DNA of 64,000 bases from Orientallactaga sibirica (lineage: Eukaryota; Chordata; Mammalia; Rodentia; Dipodidae): contig JAEOAD010001566.1 of NCBI GenBank assembly GCA_036365145.1, positions 1 to 64,000 of the forward strand, given 5' to 3'. The notes beneath the pieces are model-generated. The model had not been told where the DNA came from. It saw nothing but the letters and a program-made list of their open reading frames with translations, and searched no databases. How positions within the stretch are numbered: the stretch's first letter is position 1; each line of letters begins with the position of its first letter. Position numbers and translations under genes: made by a program. Shown here piece by piece: positions 34,386 through 45,493 of the stretch.

Positions 34386-34918
34386 GACAATTTATTATTT
34401 TAGAAGTATCTCATTAAAATATTAACTGAAGTGTAGAAGAAATGTAGCTTCTGGGTTCTGAATTATCTTAATTCCAGATCCTTTAAAGAAAGCAGATACA
34501 CAGCCAAGAGCTGATGAAATGATTTACTTCTTCCAAATGAAATTCAGTTCATGGGAAGCCTCCACTAATGCCTAACATGTTCATAAGGCCAAATGCTTCA
34601 GCATTTAAAACACACCAAACATTGGACATGAGTAGGTGAAAACACTTGAAACATGAAATTTAATATCAATTATTTCTAGCACATTCCAGGATGCTTATAG
34701 TTCTCTAATGCAGTGCCACATTTCATTACCATCTTCACCTCCAGTATTATATTCAGTTACATCATGTATCAAGAACTTAGTGTTTTGGAGATGAAATCTA
34801 GTTTTATTCAATTCAATTTTATGTCATGTTATTTATTGTAATTTTTAATTTTTATTTATTGCAATTTTTGATGCATATTTTATCTGAAGAGGGATGTGGT
34901 TACTTTGAAAATAAAGGC
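34386..34918. other. No gene or clear repeat recognised
   Basis: AT-rich; would be intron if the exon-like frame at 34095-34385 is genuine. Confidence 0.4.
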
Positions 34919-35290
34919 AGGACTGGGTAGATGGCTTAGCATGTAAGAGTGTTTGCCATGCAAGTATGAGGGCCTGATTTACCCCACGTTCAATTCCTCA
35001 AAATCCCTGTAAATACCTGGGTATTGCCATGCATGCCTGTAACCTCAGTTCTACAGGTAGCACAGATGGACAATTGCTGGGGCTCACTGGTCAGTGAATC
35101 TGACCAAAAATTTCAGCTTTCAGTTCCGGAGAGACTCTGTCTCAAGGAAATGTGCAGATGAGCGATAGAGGAGGACACCTGATGATCCCCTAAGGCCTCT
35201 GCACATGTACATATGGAGCACACACACCTGTATACATATGTCTGTGGTCTACACACTCCCCACCACACAATACCATACACATATGCAAAA
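34919..35290 (+). mobile_element. B4-type composite SINE
   Basis: A tRNA-like head (ggactgggtagatggcttagc), then ctgggtattgccatgcatgcctgtaacctcag, tggggctcactggtcagtg, gactctgtctcaag and a CA-rich tail. The layout is that of long B4/RSINE-type rodent SINEs. The 143-aa and 70-aa minus frames here are by-products. Confidence 0.68.
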
Positions 35291-35677
35291 AATGCCCAAG
35301 GCAGCTTGGGCCATAGGTTCCAAGGAGGATGTGGGGGCAGGGGGTCACTGAAAGCAGATGAGTATCTGTGGTAGAATGGGCTGAGGTTGAGAATTGGAAC
35401 AATGTGAGTCAAATGGTAAAGAAGATGGTTGGATGGGAGCGAGGAGGACTCAGATTTGTCATAACACAGAGAAATAGAAGAAGGATGGATGAGAAGAGGC
35501 AAAAGAGGCAATGACAAAAGCAAAAAAGGACATGCTGTAGCCAAAAGATGAGCCAGAGAGTGTCAGCGTAATTATCCATGAATGTGTTTGAAAGATGGCA
35601 GTTTCCGGAAGTGGAAAGCGTTGTTTAAGTTAGAATTCTATTTGGAAACTATTACATTGGAAATATTATTTCACACC

Positions 35678-35841
35678 TTTTTTGTTTTCTTTTGTTTTGT
35701 TTATCAAGGTAGGGTCTTGCTCTAGTCCAGGCTGACCTGGAATTTACCCTGTAGTCTCAGGTTGGCCTCGAACTCATGGCAATCGTCCTACCTCTGCCTC
35801 TCGAGTGCTGGGATTAAAGACATGTGCCACCACTCCTGGCT
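35678..35841 (-). mobile_element. B1 SINE
   Basis: Minus-strand B1: caaggtagggtcttgctcta, gtagtctcaggttggcc, gtgctgggattaaagacatg. Confidence 0.88.
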
Positions 35842-35870
35842 TTTTAAAGACTTTAAAAATATTTATTTGT

Positions 35871-36105
35871 GGGCTGGACAGATGACTTAGTGGTACAGAT
35901 GCTTGCCTGTGAAGCTTAAGGATCTGGGTTTGATTCTCCAGAATGTACATAACCCAGATACACAAGGTAATGCATGTGCACAAGTTTGTGCATGCCCATA
36001 ATTTGGTGTACACTTCTGGAGTTTGATTATAGTGGCTAGGGGCCCTGATGTGCCATTTCTCTCACTCTCACTTGTAAAATAAATAATTGAATAATAGAAA
36101 AATAT
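35871..36105 (+). mobile_element. DIP-like SINE
   Basis: ggctggacagatgacttagtgg head, gggtttgattctccagaatg, tggctaggggccctgatgtgcc and a short ctctcactctcac tail. Confidence 0.85.
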
Positions 36106-36169
36106 GCATTTGCAAGAGAAGAATATATATATATATGTCAACTGAAAATGAAGTCACATGTTGACTTTT

Positions 36170-36510
36170 AGCTTGAAGATATATGTTTAACTCATTTAGA
36201 TGAACACTTAGATGCACTTACAATGTTAAATCTGTGTTTTATCATTGAGTTCTGGTACAGCTTTTGATTCTGATATAAAAACAACTTGATAAATTGTCAC
36301 AAACCATCAAATCTTTTCAACATTTGGACTTAGCAATTGTCAAACAGTAAATGAGGCCACCATAGCCAGCGTAGATACTTTTAAGGAATTCCTGGGATTG
36401 GTGATGATTTAATTCTTTGGTCCTTTTGAAATTCACAGTCTTGATGATATCCATTTTTCATGCTTCTACACATAAATTTTCTTGATATTCTATGCAATTA
36501 CAATTCATTA
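36170..36510 (-). pseudogene. hAT-family transposase fossil, central fragment
   Basis: The minus strand encodes, with stops and shifts, NCNCIEYQENLC, KTVNF, ELNHHQSQEFLKSIYAGYGG and HLNELNIYLQAKS. These follow the conserved order of mammalian hAT (Charlie/ZBED5/SCAND3-like) transposases: a C-x-H/Y-Q-E-x-L-C block, an NF..R..LNHRQFQEFL block, a short spacer, then THLNELNxxLQGK. The same region is found independently at 51772-54190. No terminal inverted repeats were located and the fragment is inactive. A fossil of a domesticated ZBED-like gene is an alternative. Confidence 0.68.
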
Positions 36511-36579
36511 AACATGAGTTTTGGGCACCCACACACATATGCACACGTGTCTGCATACATATATAGCTGACTGGATCAA

Positions 36580-37270
36580 AAGAAGACCTGATCATCTGTT
36601 GTCTCCAAGAAATATTCTTCACTGGCAAAGGCACACATAGACTGAAAGTGAAAAGAGGAATGTCAATATAACAAGCAAATGGAAGCAGAAAACTAATAGA
36701 TTATAAACAAAAAGTAGTTGGAAGAGATGAAAAAGATCATTACATATTAATAAAGGGAACAATCCATCAAGAAGATATAACAGTGCCGGGCGTGGTAGCG
36801 CACACCTTTAATCCCAGCACTTGGGAGGCAGAGGTAGGAGGATCGCCATGAGTTTGAGGCCACCCTGAGACTACATAGTGAATTACAGGTCAGCCTGGAC
36901 TAGAGTGAGACCCTACCTCAAAAAAACAAAAAACAAAGAGAAGATATAACAATTATATGTGCACCACTAAATGTTAGCTCCCAAGTTCCTACAATAACAC
37001 TAATATACATAAAAGGACAGATAGTTTCCAATACCTGACTGTCACTAATAGGTCACCCACACTAAAAATCCACACGTCAGAGTTAAACTACATAATCTAT
37101 CAAATGGACTTAACAGACACTGACAGAACTAGGCAGTAGACATTCTTCTCAAAGCTTGTGGCAGTTTCTTTAACATGATCACATTTTAAGCCATAAAGCA
37201 AGATGAACAAATACAAAATAATTGAAATAATTTCTTCTAGAACAGTATTAAAAAAAAGCTAGAAATTATT
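36580..37270 (+). mobile_element. LINE-1 ORF2 fragment (first copy of a duplicated segment at its end)
   Basis: Matches the endonuclease part of L1 ORF2 (gaaaaagatcattacatatt, aatgttagctcccaagttcc, acattttaagccataaagc). A B1 is inserted at 36784. The part from 36981 onward is repeated at 39238. Confidence 0.75.
36784..36937 (+). mobile_element. B1 SINE in L1
   Basis: gccgggcgtggtagcgcac ... accctacctcaaaaaaac, flanked by agaagatataaca copies at about 36770-36782 and 36939-36951. Confidence 0.92.
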
Positions 37271-37307
37271 CTGGGTGTGCTGGCACACACCTTTAAGCCC
37301 AGTACTC
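36981..37307. repeat. Direct repeat of about 325 bp, left copy
   Basis: Nearly identical to 39238-39562, differing by the length of an A run and one or two bases. It spans L1 sequence and the first 37 bp of a B1. The two copies bracket the ERVL fragment. Confidence 0.93.
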
Positions 37308-37308
37308 A

Positions 37309-39237
37309 TGTATTAGTTAGGGTTCTCTAGAGGAACAGAATGGATAGAGTGAATTGTATTAAAAGGGAATTTATTGGATTAGTTTACACAGTCCAGCAAT
37401 AGCAGGTTGCAGGTCCGAGAGTCAAGGAACCCGGTAGCTGCTCAGTCCATGAGGCTGGAGGCCTCAGCAGTCCCAATCCGGCACTGAAGGCCTGGAGGCT
37501 TCCTGGAGAGACACTGCTCTTCAGGCCACCCTGGTCTTCAGTCCACACTGGAAAGCACCAACACCAAGCAGCAAGTACCAAGCGGCAAGCACCACGCAGC
37601 AAGCACCCAGTGGCAAGCAGAGAGCAGCACCGGCAGCCAGGTGGGAGAGAGAGCCTTTCTTCCCAAAGCTTCTTTGTATCAACCAGCCCCCTCCTCCAAG
37701 AGGGGCCGCCCACTCTGGGGGAAGGCTTACCCCTGGGGGAGGGATTCTTCCTTTAGTTAATCCTTCCTAGAGGCAACCTCAGAGACACACTTATGAGGAA
37801 TATCTGGATTCCTAAACAAATCAAGTTGACACAAACTTAACCATCACAAGTCCACCTCTTGTCAACTTGACACCAAACCATATATCCTTACATTCTACTT
37901 TATTTCTAAATGAAGACAGTAACAAGGTCATAATTCCGCCTAACATGATATAACTATCCCTCGTGCAACTGGAAACGCACAATCATCCCCTCCACAAAGC
38001 AAGTTCCTTGAGGAAGGCTTAGTCTCATATAATAAGTCAAATATAAATCCAACAGTGGTTAACTAGTAATATGATCTTAATCAGTATTAATTACCTAATA
38101 GAGAAATAGAGGGAGAATGAAAGCATCTTAATATGGGTGTACATATGTACAAACACTCTAAACAAGGTAAGACAGGAACACTCATGGCAATTACAGTCCA
38201 CGTTTCTGTAACTGGTCCTGTGGCCTTAGCTGGTATTTGTTACTGCCTTCTTCTACTACCCATTCAGTATTTCCTCCACCTTCAGCAAGCACCTCAGCAG
38301 GTCTTGGTTCTTTACCTGGAGGGGTGACCCATACCTTCATTCCTGAAGGATCTGAGCCATTTATCACATTGCCTTGATTGGGTTGTTACAGTTGTCCATT
38401 GACTTTGATAACAGGGCATGGTAACACCAAGAGATGCCCTAGAGAATCTCCAGCACTCCAGACATACTCTTCCTTACCTCCATTGTGGAGGAGCAGTCCA
38501 TTTTCCCCCTGGTAGTCTGGATCAATCACCCCTGCTAACATTGTAACTCCTTTCTCAGCCTGTGCACTGAAGGGCATCAGGAGCCCAAAGTGGCCAGGGG
38601 GAAGTCTTAGCTTCCAGTTCAATGGAATGTTCTTTGTGCCTCCTGGCGAAAGCATTGCCCCCCTCTGGAACCAAGACCTCTAGGCCAGCAGAGTGTAAGG
38701 TTGTGGGTACAGGAAGCAAAAATTTGGCTAATGGGTCACTTGGGGTGATGGTAAGTGGTACCATTCCCATTTCCACCCCTTGATTCCTGGACCCGTGAAT
38801 CCGGGCTATAGGAGAAATAGCACCATACACAGGACGCTGATGCAGAGCATATACAGCCTGCTGGAGGACACACCCCCAGCCCTCCAAGCTATTGGCGCCT
38901 AGTTGGCACTGCAGCTGTTTCTTTAAAAGGCTATTCCACCACTCTATCAAGCCAGCTGCTTCAGGGTGGTGGGGCACATGGTAAGACCAGTGAATTCCAT
39001 GATCATGAGCTCACTGCTGTACTTCTTTGGTTGTGAAGTGAGTTCCTTGGTCAGAAGCAATGCTGTGTGGAATTCCATGACGGTGGATAAGGCATTCTGT
39101 AAGCCCACGGATAGTAGTTTTGGCAGAAGCATTATATGCAGGCAAAGCAAATGCATACCCAGAATAAGTGTCTATTCCAGTAAGGACAAAACTCTGTCCT
39201 TTCCATGATGGAAGAGGTCCAATAAGTCAACTTGCCA
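37309..39237 (-). mobile_element. ERVL element remnant: 3' LTR plus pol 3' part
   Basis: The 3' LTR is 37309-37848; on the minus strand it runs TGTGATGGTTAAG to TAATACA. A purine tract (aagaggtggact) adjoins it. Internal sequence continues to 39237 and includes the end of pol. The 5' part and 5' LTR are missing. The LTR lies inside a B1 (37271-37308), whose intact counterpart is at 39524. The 39237 border falls in pol, at the point where the 325-bp repeat restarts. Confidence 0.88.
38386..39235 (-). pseudogene. ERVL pol remnant: integrase C-terminal part and dUTPase
   Basis: Minus-strand frames 38947-39156 and 38555-38977 carry integrase text (PHHPEAAGLIEWWNSLLKKQ, AVYALHQRPVYGAISP). They lead into a dUTPase that starts in 38555-38977 (HSAGLEVLVPEGG) and continues after a shift in 38386-38655 (IPLNWKLRLPPGHFGLLMP, AGVIDPDYQGENGLLLHN). 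A dUTPase after integrase at the end of pol is characteristic of ERVL. At least two frameshifts separate the pieces, and reverse transcriptase and RNase H are absent, so it is inactive. Confidence 0.85.
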
Positions 39238-39562
39238 CCAAGTTCCTACAATAACACTAATATACATAAAAGGACAGATAGTTTCCAATACCTGACTGTC
39301 ACTAATAGGTCACCCACACTAAAAATCCACACGTCAGAGTTAAACTACATAATCTATCAAATGGACTTAACAGACACTGACAGAACTAGGCAGTAGACAT
39401 TCTTCTCAAAGCTTGTGGCAGTTTCTTTAACATGATCACATTTTAAGCCATAAAGCAAGATGAACAAATACAAAATAATTGAAATAATTTCTTCTAGAAC
39501 AGTATTTAAAAAGCTAGAAATTATTCTGGGTGTGCTGGCACACACCTTTAAGCCCAGCACTC
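39238..39562. repeat. Direct repeat of about 325 bp, right copy
   Basis: Counterpart of 36981-37307. Here the B1 continues intact past the point where the left copy is broken by the ERVL LTR. Confidence 0.93.
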
Positions 39563-39705
39563 GGGAGGCAGAGGTAGGAGGATCGTCGTGAGTTTGAGGC
39601 CACTCGGAGAATAAATAGTGAATTCCAGGTCAGCCTGGGCTAGAGTGAGACCCTACCTTGAAAAACAAACAAACAAACAAACAAACAAACAAACAAACAA
39701 ACGTT
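39524..39705 (+). mobile_element. B1 SINE with (AAAC)n tail
   Basis: ctgggtgtgctggcacacac ... gaccctaccttgaaa, with an AAAC repeat of about 10 units at 39662-39702. Confidence 0.88.
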
Positions 39706-40034
39706 AGAAATCAAAGTAAACAATCAAATGAGAAAACAACCTACAGTATAGAAGAAAATCTTGGCCAACTATACATAAATCTCACAATTATACATCTGCA
39801 TAAACACAGAGCCAATATTCATTAGACTGTTGTGTGATCTACCAACTGCCAAATATGAAATATAGTGCTTTCATACTTGATAAATAGATTCTTCTCTGAC
39901 TTCTATGTCCCCTTTCCCACATGTTCTCCAGTTCCAGGGAACCCTGCATGGTCTCTGTACAAGATGAGTACTTTCTATTTTTTTGTTTATATTTTCTATT
40001 ATTTATTCATTTATTATTTATTTATAATTTATCT

Positions 40035-40250
40035 AGTTAGCAAAATAACAATAATGACTTCCCCACAGAGCCTATGATCTTCACATCTATAGGCTTTTGA
40101 TTTAGTTTTCAGCACCAGGCATGCATTTTCTCCTGTGGAGTGGGCCTCAAATCCAAGCTGAGAGCAGTTGGTTACCCCCAGAACAGTTATGCCACTATTG
40201 AAGCAGTGAGCACATCTTGCCTGGCTGGTCATTTGTGTAGCTTGAAGGGT
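40035..40250 (-). mobile_element. LINE-1 3'UTR fragment
   Basis: agcctatgatcttcacatctataggctttt, ggcatgcattttctcctgtggagtgggcct and agagcagttggttaccccca match the 3'UTR at 8360-8480. Confidence 0.75.
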
Positions 40251-40254
40251 TATT

Positions 40255-40404
40255 ATTATTATTATTTTTTGAGGTAGGGTCTTACACTAGCTCAGGCTGA
40301 CCTGGAATTCACAATGTAGTCTCAGGGTGGTCTTGAAGTCATGGGGATTCTCCTACCTCTGCCTCCCAAGTGCTGGGATTAAACGCATGTGTCACCATGC
40401 CTGG
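40255..40404 (-). mobile_element. B1 SINE
   Basis: Minus-strand B1 after an ATT run: tgaggtagggtcttacacta, atgtagtctcagggtggtc, gtgctgggattaaacgcatg. Confidence 0.88.
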
Positions 40405-40938
40405 TTTGGGTTGTTCTTTTACATAGTCATTTACTAAGTGTATTATATAGTGCATTTGTAGATGATGGAGAATCAAAGTTGAAAGGGAAAGATTTGCATC
40501 CTTGATAGATTTGTAAGAAAATGACAAATACCGCTACAGCATGAATGTGATACAGCTTGTCTGCACTTACATTATTATACAGGAGTTCAGGGGACAAAAT
40601 AATTATTATCATTCATTTACTAAATGCATCAGAAAGTCATACTAAGTAGCTTACTATGAATCAATAATCAAGAACGAGGTTAAAAAAAAGCAGGAAGATT
40701 TATTTGGGTACAGAACAGATTGATAAATTAGATGGAGAAGTCCAGGTTAGACACTGAATGCTCATAGGAGGTGAAGCAGGATTGAGGCTTTTACAGCAAA
40801 AAGGAAAGGAGAATGTGTCACTCAGTGTGCTTTGGAGATAATCAAGGTCTGAGAGAGCCAGTGGTGAAAAAGTTGATGTGAATCAGGGTGCTTACACATT
40901 TTGCAAATTCATTTAAATATCCACACCAAGACAGAATG
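40405..40938. other. No gene or clear repeat recognised
   Basis: Single-copy-looking DNA leading into the minisatellite. Short minus frames (40427-40612) show no motif. Confidence 0.45.
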
Positions 40939-41500
40939 TTCACTTTAGGATCCTCTCAAGTGAGAGGGATATTTAAAAAGTACCAACAATATTCACAGTG
41001 GCAACTTTTCAGATGAGACGGTTATTTACAAAGTACCCAGAATGCTCACTCTGGTATATTTGTCAGCTGAGATGGGTATTTACAAAGTACCAAGAATACT
41101 CACTCTGGTATTAACATTTTTTTTTTTTAATGAGAGAGAGATAGAGTGAGAGTGAGCAAGTAAGAGAGATAGAGGGAGGGAGAGAGAGAGAGAGAGAAAG
41201 AGAGAGACAATTGGTGTCCAGGTCCTGCAGCCACTGAAGTAAAACCTTAGATGCATGCACCACCTTGTGCACATGTGCAACTTTGTGCTTTCGTCACCTT
41301 GTGTGTTTGGCTTATGTGGGACCTGGGGACTCGAACAAGAGTTCTTAGGCTTCACCGGCAAGCTTCTTAACCACTAAACCATCTCTCCAGCCCTCACTTT
41401 GGTATCTTTTCAAGTGAGAGTTGTGTTTACAAGGAACCAAGAATGTTCACTCTGGCATCTTTTCAGACGAGAGGCGTATTTACAAAGTATTGGGAATTCT
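40939..41500. repeat. Minisatellite, about five 53-bp units, split by a SINE
   Basis: Units start at 40939, 40992, 41045, 41099 and 41446. Each reads roughly ttcactctggtatcttttca, then a gatgagaggggtatttacaa-like middle, then agtaccaagaatg. Units are 53-54 bp and differ at 15-25 percent of positions. The fourth is broken after ctcactctggtatt by a SINE at 41113-41394 and resumes with ctcactttggtatc, the SINE's target duplication. Confidence 0.88.
41113..41394 (-). mobile_element. DIP-like SINE inserted in minisatellite
   Basis: Minus-strand copy with a long GA tract (41128-41208), gacctggggactcgaac and accatctctccagccc. Flanking copies of ctcactctggtatt / ctcactttggtatc are the target duplication. 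Confidence 0.92.
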
Positions 41501-41633
41501 TTCATTTTCAGGTTTTGACAGTGTCTTTGCAGCAACTCATCACTGTCAGTGAGACTCTCAGGTTTACAAGTAGATTTTTTGTGTTATTTTTGACTGTCTC
41601 CTAGCCATTCTGATCTTTATTTTTATTCTTTTC

Positions 41634-41895
41634 CCTTTTAAAAAAATTGTTATTTTTATTTTGAGAGAGAGAGGGAGAGAAATCGGCAGAGAGAGAGAGA
41701 GAGAGAGAATGGGCTTGCCAGGACCTTCAGCCTGCTGTGAACAAACTCCAAACATCTGCATCCCCTTGTGCGCATGGGCAATATTGCATGCTTGAGTCAC
41801 TATTCATCTGGCTATGTGGGACCTGGAGATTTGAAAATGAGTTCTTAGGCTTCGCAGGCAAGCACCTTAACCGCTAAGCCAACTCTCCAGCCCTT
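41634..41895 (-). mobile_element. DIP-like SINE
   Basis: Poly-purine tract, gggcttgccaggaccttcag, ggacctggagatttgaa, gccaactctccagccc. Confidence 0.9.
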
Positions 41896-42149
41896 ATTAT
41901 TTACTCTTTTTTCATCAAATGTCTTTTGTGAAGAGTATGCTAATGAAGTCAGTATTCCTCCTCACTCAGGAAAAATGTTGGGGTGTCAAGAAGGCTCAGC
42001 CCTAAGAAGTCATGTCCCATGGAGAAAATAGAATTTGGTGATTCTATTTTGTTTGTGTGAGTTTTGAAAAGATTTAACTCAGGGTTTTATGCATGTTAGG
42101 TAACCACTCTCCCACCGAGCTATATTGCTAACTCATAAGATTTGATGAT

Positions 42150-42382
42150 TATTTAAAAAATATTTTTCATTTTTATTTATTTATTTGAGAGAGAAAGAAG
42201 CAGAGAGAGCAAGAGACAGACAGAGAGAAAATGGACGTGCCAGGGCCTCTGGGCACTGCAAACGAACTCCAGACATATGCATCACCTGTACATCTGGCTT
42301 ACGTGGATACTGGGGGAATCAAACCTAGGTCCTTTGACTTTGCAGGCAAGTGCCTTAACCACTAAGCCATCTCCCCAGACCC
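42150..42382 (-). mobile_element. DIP-like SINE
   Basis: tttgagagagaaagaagc, cgtgccagggcctctgggc, ggcaagtgccttaaccacta, gccatctccccagacc. Confidence 0.9.
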
Positions 42383-42387
42383 AGATT

Positions 42388-42550
42388 TGATGATTTTTTT
42401 TTTTTTTTTTGGTTTTCCGAGGTAGGGTCTCACTCTAGCTCAGGCTGACCTATTCACTATGTCGTCTCAGGGTGGCCTCGAACTCATGGCTATCCTCCTA
42501 CCTCTGCCTCCCATATGCTGGAATTAAAGGCATGAGCCACCACACCTGAC
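42388..42550 (-). mobile_element. B1 SINE
   Basis: Minus-strand B1 flanked by agatttgatgattttt copies at about 42382 and 42551. It lies beside the head of the preceding SINE. Confidence 0.92.
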
Positions 42551-42589
42551 AGATTTGATGATTTTTAATAAGTGTGTTTAAAAAAAAGG

Positions 42590-42896
42590 TCTTTGAGAGA
42601 CACAGTAATAAACTGGTGAACAAGGAGACTTGCAAGGAGAGAGAGAATGAGAGAGAGACAGAGGGAGAGGAAGAGAGAGAGAGAGACAGAGACAGAGAGA
42701 GATAGAGAATGGGCATGCCAGCAGCCTCTCAGCCTTTGTGAACAAACTCAGATGCATGTGCCCCCTTGTGGGCAAGCGTGGCATTATGCCTTTGCATCAC
42801 TTTGCATCTGGCTAAACATGGGACCTGGGGAATGGAATGGGCATTCTTAGGCTTAGCAGGCAGGAGTCCTAACCGCTAAGCCATCTCTCCAGCCCT
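42590..42896 (-). mobile_element. DIP-like SINE with long GA tract
   Basis: GA tract 42637-42709, catgccagcagcctctcagc, ggacctggggaatggaatgg, gccatctctccagccc. The serine/leucine-only frames on the minus strand are GA-tract artefacts. Confidence 0.9.
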
Positions 42897-43740
42897 TACA
42901 TATGTGTTTTAAAGTGAAGATGAATGTAAGTAAAGGGTCCAGGGAACTAAATGGGAAAAACAGCATTTTTGTCTAATCCTAGTAAAAAGGAAAACTACAA
43001 AATGGGCACAGATTTCAGCAAATTTGTAGGCAGATGAACTCTTACAGTCTTTACAGAAAATCTTCCTTTGATAGGAAATTTTCCTACAGATCACCTAGTA
43101 TACCCTTCATTTTAAAGATGAGAAATTTGGGTTGCAGTTTCACACACATTTGTGCTTGAACCAGGAATCTGACCTCACCTATAAGCCCATCTGTCCAGAG
43201 ACCTTCTCTGATACCCAGTGGACATTTGTTACAGTTGCCTTTGGTCTTTGTGTGCCCTGTGCATGACACTCATATTATCACTGATTATTCAGCCTTGGAG
43301 TACTTGATGAAGACTTGCTCCCAGGGTTTTTAAATTTGAGCAAAGAACACAGAAAGGGGAGGTTGGAGGAGAGATTGGCAGGTGGGAAGAGACAGAGAGG
43401 GAGGGAGGGAGAGGTGAAGTGGGGAGGAAGAGATGCCAAACAGGAATCAGGAACAAGAAGACTTTTCCCATCCTGTAGGAGAAAAAAGAACCTTGGGCGC
43501 ATAGGCCTCTCCCTGGCTGACCCAAGCACACCTGTTCCCTTCTCCTCTGCCAGGGAGGGCAAGTGGCACGCTCACTCTGAGGAGATGCTCACCTGTTTAA
43601 ATCTTGGTTCTTCTTCCAGTTCAGTCAGACCAGGGAGAGAAGGTTTGTCTTGCAGGTAGAATTTGCCTGCTTTTCTAGAGTCAGTGGTAAACTGAAAAGA
43701 CCAGTTTGCACACCCCCCCCTCCAGGCATGGCACAGGGCC
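42897..43740. other. No gene recognised; purine-rich tract
   Basis: 43350-43435 is strongly purine-rich (gagggagggagggagaggtg), which explains the overlapping frames on both strands at 43278-43659. The last few dozen bases may be 5'UTR of the spermine synthase pseudogene. Confidence 0.45.
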
Positions 43741-43750
43741 TTGCCTCACT

Positions 43751-44995
<1,245 letters not shown>

Positions 44996-45002
44996 GTAAT
45001 CA

Positions 45003-45165
45003 ACAAACCGTGGATTTAGCTCTGGGCATCTTTACTGTAACTTTCACTCTCTTCGTAAATGTCTCTTCATTTTCAGCAGTAGGTTCTACACAGGGCTCTT
45101 TGTTCTGAGGAGGCTGAGGTGTCTCAGTCATAATGCCACCATCTCCATTTCTAGGAGTTTTCAGC
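45003..45165 (-). other. Possible coding relic, unidentified
   Basis: The minus strand is open here and reads LKTPRNGDGGIMTETPQPPQ, NKEPCVEPTAENEETFTKRV and KVTVKMPRAKSTVC before a stop. The composition looks protein-like but I know no parent, and 160 bp is short enough for chance. Confidence 0.25.
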
Positions 45166-45166
45166 T

Positions 45167-45493
45167 TTTTTTTTCAAGTTGAAGGAAAACAATCTTTATT
45201 GTCTAGAAATATACATAAAATAAATCCCCAAATGAAGGTGTTATTCTTTCATTTCCCCATCTTCTTCAACACCTCTGATCTCAAGGAAATTGTTACTCCT
45301 TATTGAAACTTCACCTAGATGTCTGGACAATGCCCCATCTATATGTATTCTTCTATATTTGCAAGCTGCATGTTTGTGTAGCTATCTACAGATATCAGGT
45401 GGTCCTTGTACTCCATTCTCCACTCAATTTTCACCATCCCTGGCTTTCCTGTTAGCCCACTGAGGAAAGGTTTGGGGGTTCACGGGTAAACAT
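45167..45493 (-). pseudogene. SNRPF: Processed pseudogene of SNRPF (Sm protein F)
   Basis: The minus strand from ATG at 45493 gives LPVNPQTF, then after shifts [20 protein letters not shown] and [30 protein letters not shown] and DGEMKE followed by a stop. This is the order and near-full length of the small Sm-F protein, a core component of spliceosomal snRNPs. A poly(A) signal (aataaa, 45195-45200) lies 19 bases before a short A tail (T run at 45168-45176 on the plus strand). The absence of introns plus the tail shows retroposition. Frameshifts in the first third and around the middle, and a TGA after GEN, make it inactive. Confidence 0.9.

Noticed and set aside
35113..35544. 143-codon minus-strand frame
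   Set aside because: Starts outside and ends inside a B4-type SINE with a CA-rich tail; composition reflects the repeat and shows no motif.
39662..39702. AAAC array as a CRISPR-like or satellite array
   Set aside because: It is the simple-sequence tail of a B1; there are no spacers and no repeat longer than 4 bp.
42647..42850. Arginine/glutamate-rich and serine/leucine-rich frames
   Set aside because: Direct translation of the (GA)n tract of a SINE on either strand.
43278..43659. Overlapping frames of 80-114 codons on both strands
   Set aside because: Caused by a purine-rich tract that lacks stops; no homology and no consistent strand.
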